Source of the DNA: Clostridia bacterium
GTDB taxonomy: Bacteria > Bacillota_A > Clostridia > Oscillospirales > SIG627
Assembly: GCA_017508505.1 (NCBI GenBank)
Contig: JAFVYT010000159.1
Location: forward strand, 1 to 18,795
DNA length: 18,795 nt
Reading direction: 5' to 3'
In this document: positions 13,526 to 18,795 of the stretch, piece after piece
Layout: each line of letters begins with the position of its first letter
Position numbering within the stretch: the stretch's first letter is position 1
Notes under the pieces: model-generated
Databases searched by the model: none
What the model was told of the DNA's origin: nothing
What the model saw: the letters and a program-made list of their open reading frames with translations, nothing else
Translations under genes and position numbers: made by a program

Positions 13526-16500
13526 ATGCTCTTACTTTCTGCCCTTGCCGGAGAGCGGGAATTTGCCCCGATGCTCGCGGCGCTGAAAAAAGAGAAGAAG
13601 CCGATACTGATAACGGGGCTGTCCACCTCCCTCTCGGAGCTGCTGCCCGCATCGGTTCTGGCCGCCACCGACGAAAAAGCGCTGATTCTGGTCCCCGACG
13701 AAAAGGAAGGGCAGGAAATGGCAAAGCGCTTGTCGTCGGTTTTTCCCCGTGCGCTCTTTTTCCCTGCCAGAGACTGGTCCCTGGTACGGATGGACTCTGC
13801 GGGGCGCGACTTTTCCCTCCAAAGGCTCAGCACCCTCTCCCGCATCCTGAAGGGAGATTTCGACTGCGTGGTCACCACCCTCGAGGCGGCCTGTCAGGCC
13901 ACCGTCCCTCCCGAGACCCTCTCTGCCTTAAGCGTGGAGTTTGCCGTGGGCAAGGAGCTCCCCAAGGAAAAGATCCTCTCTCTGCTTCTGGAGGCGGGCT
14001 TTACGGAATACGAAAAGGTGGAGGGCCCCGGTCAGTTTGCCGCCCGCGGTGACATCGTGGATCTCTTCCTGCCCGGGAGCGAGGCCCCCATCCGCATCGA
14101 GCTTTTCGGAGACGAGATCGACGCCATGGGCTATTTTGACCTTCTCACCCAGCGCCGTACGGAGAATCTCGCCTCCTTTACCCTGATCCCCGCTCAGGAG
14201 ATCTCCTTCTCCCATCGGGACAAAGAAATCTGTCTGGAGTATTGCCGCGAATCCCACGACAAAACAAAACCCGAGGAAAAGGAAAAGCGTCTTTTCCTGC
14301 GGGACTGCGTTGACCGCATCGAAAGCGGGATGGACTTTGCCGCAGATCTGTTTCTGCCCTTGGTTTACCGCTTTGCCACCCTTTTGGACTATTTCGGGGA
14401 CTGTCCCGTCTTTCTCTTCGAGCAAAGCGCAGGCAGAGAGAGCCTCCAAAACGCGGAGCATTTCTTACAGGAGGAGCTCCTCGGACTCTTCGAGGCGAAC
14501 AAGACCCTGCTGCCGCCCAAGGAGATCCGCCTTTTGGACTCCTTCGACGCCCTTTGCGAGCGCCTTGGAAAAATGCCCACGGTGCTGGTGGAAAACTTCT
14601 TTGCGGGCAAAAGCCCCATTCCCCCCAGTGGCATCTTCACCCTGCGCACCCGCACCGCACCCGCTCCCTTTCGGGATCTGGCGGGGCTTTGCGAGACCCT
14701 TTCCGACTATATCAGGGAGGATTTTAACACCCTCGTTCTCGCGGAGAACTCCCTTGCCGCCGCAAACCTTGCGGAATTTATAAAGAAGGCGGGTCTGGCC
14801 GCCACGGTGCTGGACGGCACCGAAAAGGCACACCTTCGGGGCGTAGTGGGCATTCTGCCCCGCAGTGCTCCCGGGGGAGAGCTCATCCGTCAGGGCTTTG
14901 AATTGTCCGACTCCCGCACCGTTCTCTTCTGCGATGCCACCCCCGACGGGCATAAGGCGCGCAAGACGAAGCGAAACCCCATCGCAAGTGACCACCGCGC
15001 CCGCATCGGGGCCGCCTCCGACCTTTCCGTCGGGGACTACGTGGTACACATCTCCCACGGCATCGGCGTCTTCCAAGGGGTGGAAAAAATGAAAAGCGCC
15101 GACGGCAGCATCAAGGACTTCATCAAGATCGCCTACGCCGGCTCCGACGTGCTCTACGTCCCCTGCACGGGGCTGGACGCCGTCTCCAAATACATCGGCC
15201 CCAAAAGCGACTCCGACACCCTCAAGCTCCACAAGCTCGGCGGCGGCGAATGGCAAAAGGCCAAGGCCCGCGCCAGAAGCGGAGCCAAGGATATCGCCAA
15301 GGAGCTCATCGCGCTCTACGCCCGCCGTCAGAAGACCCCCGGGCACGCCTTCTCCCCCGACTCCACCTGGCAGCAGGAGTTCGAGGATGCCTTCCCCTAC
15401 GGAGAAACGGAAAGTCAGCTCCGTGCCACCGCCGAGATCAAGGCGGATATGGAGAAGGCCGTCCCCATGGATCGCCTCCTTTGCGGAGACGTGGGCTTCG
15501 GCAAGACCGAGGTGGCCATCCGCGGCATCTTCAAGTGCATCATGGAGGGCAAGCAGGCCGCCATTCTGGTGCCAACCACCATTTTGGCCTGGCAGCATTA
15601 TCAGACCCTTCTTGCCCGCTTCAAGGGCTACCCCATCGAGATCGACTACGTCTGCCGCTTCCGCACGAAAAAGGAGCAGACCGCCATTCTGAAGCGCCTT
15701 CACGAAGGCAAAATCGACGTGATCGTAGGGACCCACCGACTTCTGCAGGAGGACGTGGCCTTTCGGGATCTAGGCTTTCTTGTCATTGACGAGGAGCAAC
15801 GCTTCGGTGTAAGCCACAAGGAGCGCCTGAAGGAGCTTTCCTACGGGGTGGACGTGCTCACCCTCACGGCAACTCCCATTCCCCGCACCCTGAATATGGC
15901 CCTCGGGGGCATTCGGGATATGAGCCTTCTGGAAGAGGCCCCCGAGGATCGCTTCCCCGTGCAGACCTACGTTTTGGAGTACGACCGTGCCTTTTTGGAC
16001 GAGGCCATCCGCCGCGAGCTTCGCCGCGGGGGTCAGGTCTTTTACCTTCACAACAACGTCGCCGAATTAAACGCACGCCTTCCCGCTCTGGCCCGCTCCT
16101 TCCCCGAGGCAAGCATTGCCGTCGCCCACGGAAAGATGGACAAGGACGCCCTTTCGGACGTATGGAAGGATATGATGGATCACAAGATCGACGTGCTCCT
16201 TTGCACCACCATCATTGAAACGGGCATCGATCTGCCCGACGCCAACACCCTCATCGTGGAAAACGCCGACCACTTCGGCCTTTCTCAGCTTCATCAGATC
16301 CGCGGCCGCGTGGGTCGCAGTGATCGCAAGGCCTACGCCTTCTTCACCTACCGCAGGGGCAAGGTGCTCTCGGAGATCTCCACCAAGCGTCTGGAGGCCA
16401 TCAAGGAGTACACCCGCTTCGGCTCGGGCTTTTCCATCGCCCTGCGAGATCTGGAGCTGCGTGGTGCAGGCAACCTTTTGGGTGCCGAGCAATCGGGACA

Positions 16501-17059
16501 TCTTGACAGCATCGGTTATGATATGTATATGAGGATCTTAAACGATGCGGTGCTGGAGGCCAAGGGGGAAAAGCCCCGTGCCGAGCTCGACTGCACCGTG
16601 GAGCTTTCTCTGGATGCATACATCCCCGAGACCTTCGTGCCCTACCCCGCCCAGAGAATGGAGCTGTATCGGAAGATCGCCTCTCTGGAGACGGCGGAGG
16701 ATGCGGAGGATCTGACCGACGAGATTCTCGACCGCTTCGGAAACGTGCCCCGCAGCGTCAAGAACCTCTTCGACGTGGCGCTCCTGCGCGCCTTGGCCAA
16801 GCGCCTCGGCTGTGAGAAGATCGCCCAAGCCGGGCGGCGCCTGACCTTTACCTTCTCCGAGGCAAAAACGGAGGCCTTCCTCCTGCTCTCGGCAGTCTAC
16901 GCCGCACGCCTGACCCTGTCCCTGACGGGAAAGCCCGCTCTCATCCTTTCCCTGAAGGAAAAGGAAAAGCCCCTGGAGGGGGCAAGGGAGCTGCTCTTGC
17001 ATTTAGAGGGCTTTTTGGACAATATCGGTAATAATCAAGGAAAGGATCCTTTGAAATGA
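13526..17059 (+). CDS. mfd: Transcription-repair coupling factor
   Basis: A 1177-residue ATP-dependent DNA translocase that removes stalled RNA polymerase and recruits UvrA to damaged templates. In order: an N-terminal UvrB-like region (about 1-350), the RNA-polymerase-interacting CarD-like domain starting at LSVGDYVVHISHGIGVF (about 500-560), the RecG-like helicase with Walker A GDVGFGKTE (Lys660) and DEEQ box (755-758), motif VI GRVGRS (927-932), and the C-terminal inhibitory D7 domain. The length is normal for the family. GGAG at 13516-13519 is 6 bases before ATG 13526 but directly abuts the ATG at 13520, so 13526 is the better start. A small GCACC/GGTGC hairpin (13500-13512) stands just before the Shine-Dalgarno. 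The stop overlaps the next start. Confidence 0.97.
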   Translation: MLLLSALAGEREFAPMLAALKKEKKPILITGLSTSLSELLPASVLAATDEKALILVPDEKEGQEMAKRLSSVFPRALFFPARDWSLVRMDSAGRDFSLQRLSTLSRILKGDFDCVVTTLEAACQATVPPETLSALSVEFAVGKELPKEKILSLLLEAGFTEYEKVEGPGQFAARGDIVDLFLPGSEAPIRIELFGDEIDAMGYFDLLTQRRTENLASFTLIPAQEISFSHRDKEICLEYCRESHDKTKPEEKEKRLFLRDCVDRIESGMDFAADLFLPLVYRFATLLDYFGDCPVFLFEQSAGRESLQNAEHFLQEELLGLFEANKTLLPPKEIRLLDSFDALCERLGKMPTVLVENFFAGKSPIPPSGIFTLRTRTAPAPFRDLAGLCETLSDYIREDFNTLVLAENSLAAANLAEFIKKAGLAATVLDGTEKAHLRGVVGILPRSAPGGELIRQGFELSDSRTVLFCDATPDGHKARKTKRNPIASDHRARIGAASDLSVGDYVVHISHGIGVFQGVEKMKSADGSIKDFIKIAYAGSDVLYVPCTGLDAVSKYIGPKSDSDTLKLHKLGGGEWQKAKARARSGAKDIAKELIALYARRQKTPGHAFSPDSTWQQEFEDAFPYGETESQLRATAEIKADMEKAVPMDRLLCGDVGFGKTEVAIRGIFKCIMEGKQAAILVPTTILAWQHYQTLLARFKGYPIEIDYVCRFRTKKEQTAILKRLHEGKIDVIVGTHRLLQEDVAFRDLGFLVIDEEQRFGVSHKERLKELSYGVDVLTLTATPIPRTLNMALGGIRDMSLLEEAPEDRFPVQTYVLEYDRAFLDEAIRRELRRGGQVFYLHNNVAELNARLPALARSFPEASIAVAHGKMDKDALSDVWKDMMDHKIDVLLCTTIIETGIDLPDANTLIVENADHFGLSQLHQIRGRVGRSDRKAYAFFTYRRGKVLSEISTKRLEAIKEYTRFGSGFSIALRDLELRGAGNLLGAEQSGHLDSIGYDMYMRILNDAVLEAKGEKPRAELDCTVELSLDAYIPETFVPYPAQRMELYRKIASLETAEDAEDLTDEILDRFGNVPRSVKNLFDVALLRALAKRLGCEKIAQAGRRLTFTFSEAKTEAFLLLSAVYAARLTLSLTGKPALILSLKEKEKPLEGARELLLHLEGFLDNIGNNQGKDPLK

Positions 17060-18135
17060 AACGAATGAAGAAAACACTCGCTCTGATTCTGGTGCTTTGC
17101 ACCCTTTTGGCCTGTCTCTCCTCCTGCACCCGTGCCAGCGAAAAGGACGCGGTGCGCTACGGAGACTACGCCGTCAGCCGCGCGATCTTTGAGTATCTGT
17201 GTTGCTTGGAAAAGACCAACTATCTCTACGAGGCCTACGGGGTCACCAGCGACCAAATCACCTCCTCCGAGCTGCAGGACAATCCTCAGATCTGGATCGC
17301 CCAGTCTGCCGACGGGGTCACCGTGGGCGACGCGCTGAAGATGCAGGTGCTGGAGAAGGTACAGCTTTACCTCTACCTTTGCCAATATGCCAAGGATGAA
17401 GGAAGAGAGCTCAACGAGGAGCAGATCAAGGCCGTCTCCGCAGACTTTGCCGCGCTGGTCAAGCGCAACTTTACGGACAAAAAGACCTTCAACAAGTCTA
17501 TGGAGCCCTACGGCATCAACTACGATCAGATGCTGCAGTACAAGCTCATCGAGAGCCTCGCGGTGCTCTGTGAGGATCTCCTCTTCGGGGAAAAGGGCGC
17601 GATGCGCATCAGCGAGGACAGCGCAAAGAAGTATTTCAACGCAAACTTTATGACTCTGGAGTGCATCTTCATCAATACCAAAAACAAGACCTTCCACAAC
17701 GGTAAGGTCGTGGCCCTCCCCGCCGAGGAGAAGGCCGAGAAGGAGGCCCTCGCAGACGAGGTCTTTGCCAAGCTCGAGGCAGGAGAGGACTTTGCCACCC
17801 TCTGCGGGGAGCACTCGGATCAGGTCGTGACCGAGGACATCGCCAAGAACGGCTATACCTTCGAGAAGGGCTCCTTCTTCGCCTCCGAGGTGGAGGAGAA
17901 GGCGCTAGAATTGGGCAAGGGTACCCTCGGTCGGGTGGAGACGGAAAACGGCGTGTACCTCTTCCGTCAGAAGACCCTGAACGCCTCCCACTTCGAGGAG
18001 TCCAAGGATGAGATCATCACCCTCTTGGAAAATGCCAAAAAGGCCTCCCTCGTAGCCGACGCACAGGGAAAATTCAAGCTGGACGACGATTTCCTGGAGT
18101 CCATCAACGTGGCCGACCTCAACCACGTGGTCTGA
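17056..18135 (+). CDS. PrsA/SurA-like foldase lipoprotein
   Basis: A 359-residue exported lipoprotein. Residues 1-23 are a signal peptide; the lipobox is either LSSC (Cys24) or LLAC (Cys20). A SurA/PrsA-type helical N-domain (about 30-190) is followed by a parvulin-like region (about 195-330), with EALADEVFAKLEAGEDFATL and YTFEKGSFFASEVEEKALELGKGTLGRVE split across the usual positions. The conserved opening His-Ile-Leu of active parvulins reads LECIFI and the GG-LG box is weak, so it may be a chaperone without isomerase activity. The ATG overlaps the mfd TGA (ATGA at 17056-17059), implying translational coupling; AAGGAAAGG precedes it within mfd. It would help extracytoplasmic proteins fold at the membrane surface. 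Confidence 0.82.
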   Translation: MKRMKKTLALILVLCTLLACLSSCTRASEKDAVRYGDYAVSRAIFEYLCCLEKTNYLYEAYGVTSDQITSSELQDNPQIWIAQSADGVTVGDALKMQVLEKVQLYLYLCQYAKDEGRELNEEQIKAVSADFAALVKRNFTDKKTFNKSMEPYGINYDQMLQYKLIESLAVLCEDLLFGEKGAMRISEDSAKKYFNANFMTLECIFINTKNKTFHNGKVVALPAEEKAEKEALADEVFAKLEAGEDFATLCGEHSDQVVTEDIAKNGYTFEKGSFFASEVEEKALELGKGTLGRVETENGVYLFRQKTLNASHFEESKDEIITLLENAKKASLVADAQGKFKLDDDFLESINVADLNHVV

Positions 18136-18145
18136 TTTTCGGGGC

Positions 18146-18236
18146 TTACGGGGGATTTATGGGGTTTCACCCCATACCCCACCAAACTTTTTTGAAAAAA
18201 AGTTTGGATCAAAAACCTTTAAGGCTTATTATTTCT
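18146..18236 (+). repeat. Composite stem-loop element, copy 6 (+ orientation, after the PrsA-like gene)
   Basis: It begins 10 bases after the stop codon with TTACGGGGGATT, then TATGGGGT/ACCCCATA (18158-18176), the long hairpin at 18182-18207, GGATCAAAAACC and the palindrome ACCTTTAAGGC. The tail continues into a pyrimidine tract and a CTTTTCCAAGTAAG hairpin. It is nearly identical to the reverse complement of copy 2. Confidence 0.85.
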
Positions 18237-18273
18237 TGACTTTTCCAAGTAAGAAAAACAAAATCCGCTTTCT

Positions 18274-18306
18274 ACCCCTTTCCTACGAAAGGGGTTTCTT
18301 TTTTGC
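18274..18306 (+). terminator. Rho-independent terminator downstream of the mfd operon
   Basis: A perfect 9-bp stem, ACCCCTTTC (18274-18282) with GAAAGGGGT (18287-18295), is followed by TTCTTTTTTG. It is the first classical terminator after the PrsA-like gene. Confidence 0.85.
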
Positions 18307-18323
18307 TCGGGATGTTTGATGCA

Positions 18324-18602
18324 CTTGGAATCCCTGAAAGTGCTTGCTTCTCAGATGCGCGGGCTCCCCCAGCCGCCTGACGGCGTCAGCCCCCTCCCGG
18401 AGTGGGCCTTTGATCTACCTTCCCCTTGACCAATTGAAAAACGGAACAAGGGGGACTCCTTTCTTTCGACGCAGACCTGCGAAGCGTAGGAGCGGAGCCT
18501 CCCTCCGAGAGGGAGGTGTCACCGAACGGTGACGAAGGGAGCCTGCGCGCATAGCAGAGAGCATTTTCTGAAATCCTGCGCACAAGCTCCGCAAATTCCA
18601 AG
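18324..18602. repeat. 279-bp composite inverted repeat built from two GGCTCCC-type units
   Basis: The outer ends are CTTGGAAT and ATTCCAAG. Inside, both halves carry in inverse order CTGAAA..GCT..CT, ATGCGCG and GGCTCCC, then a small hairpin (CCGCC/GGCG left, TCACCG/CGGTGA right), then a CCTCCC/GGGAGG hairpin. The centre has TCCCCTTG with CAAGGGG. The CTCCGAGAGGGAGG and GTCACCGAACGGTGAC parts resemble dispersed intergenic repeats I have seen in gut Clostridia. No open frame of credible coding quality lies inside. It may be a non-autonomous mobile element. Confidence 0.65.
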
Positions 18603-18635
18603 CCGTGGGGAAGTTCTGTGTATCCCACAAGCGAA

Positions 18636-18740
18636 CACCCCGCACCCCAACGCGGGGGATTTATGGGGTTTCACCCCATACCCCACCAAACTTTTTTGAA
18701 AAAAAGTTTGGATCAAAAAACTTCAAAGTTTATTTTTTCA
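18636..18740 (+). repeat. Composite stem-loop element, copy 7 (+ orientation)
   Basis: A leading fragment CCCCGCACCCCAACGCGGGG matches the linker of the 36-bp array. It is followed by GATTTATGGGG, the TATGGGGT/ACCCCATA hairpin (18662-18680), the long hairpin (18686-18711), GGATCAAAAAAC, the palindrome AACTTCAAAGTT and TTTATTTTTTC. A TCTTC/GAAGA hairpin follows near 18743-18758. Confidence 0.85.
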
Positions 18741-18766
18741 TATCTTCCCCCGAGAAGAAAGCAAGA

Positions 18767-18794
18767 AAAGACCTCACGGTTTCGTGAGGTCTTT
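18767..18794 (+). terminator. Strong hairpin at the window edge, probable terminator
   Basis: A perfect 12-bp stem, AAAGACCTCACG (18767-18778) with CGTGAGGTCTTT (18783-18794), and a GTTT loop. The window ends at this point, so the T-run after it cannot be seen. Confidence 0.65.
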
Positions 18795-18795
18795 C

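Noticed and set aside
18605..18787. Short open frame across stem-loop copy 7
   Set aside because: It translates the repeat (the same TPPNFFEKKFGSKNF-like peptide appears at each element copy), which explains the recurrence without any protein function.

Overview
The window looks like a chromosomal segment of a GC-rich, anaerobic gut-type Clostridia (Oscillospiraceae/Eubacteriales-like; inferred). The reasons are strong AGGAGG-type ribosome binding sites, GC-rich third codon positions, AT-rich intergenic regions, and Firmicutes-typical genes: RNase Y next to YmdB, a TepA-type ClpP-like protease, a DUF1292/YrzB protein, Mfd and a PrsA-like lipoprotein. No rRNA, tRNA, CRISPR array, IS transposase or phage gene was seen.

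Layout. (1) Positions 2-4605, + strand: the tail of an unidentified gene, then four closely spaced genes for sugar-phosphate metabolism: a divergent NagB-like isomerase/deaminase, a PfkB kinase, a SorE-like zinc dehydrogenase and a mannitol-1-phosphate-5-dehydrogenase-like enzyme. They probably form one catabolic operon feeding an unusual ketose, hexitol or amino sugar into glycolysis; the substrate cannot be read from sequence. (2) 4606-5176: a gene-free convergent region with two terminators and three copies of a stem-loop repeat. (3) 5177-8393: a DUF1292 protein and threonine synthase (both -), divergent from homoserine dehydrogenase (+) across a 173-bp promoter region with a perfect 20-bp inverted repeat. 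(4) 8394-8687: a second convergent region with the same repeat architecture. (5) 8688-9725 (-): an unrecognised lipoprotein with propeller-like sequence. (6) 9812-13015 (+): tepA-like protease, RNase Y and YmdB. (7) 13016-13525: a 510-bp repeat-rich gap with a 36-bp tandem array and a ~114-bp tandem array. (8) 13526-18135 (+): mfd, translationally coupled to a PrsA/SurA-like lipoprotein. (9) 18136-18795: gene-free, with two more stem-loop repeats, a 279-bp composite inverted repeat and two terminator hairpins.

The most unusual thing here is a family of composite intergenic elements. Each is a GC-rich hairpin, then a long hairpin with a TTTTT/AAAAA core, then a small AT palindrome and a T-rich tail. 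Every copy sits downstream of a stop codon and points the same way as the upstream gene, so convergent gene pairs carry oppositely oriented copies. The hairpin arms differ between copies but remain mostly paired, which suggests selection on structure. I read the family as a 3'-end/termination or RNA-stability element, possibly mobile; its function is not established.
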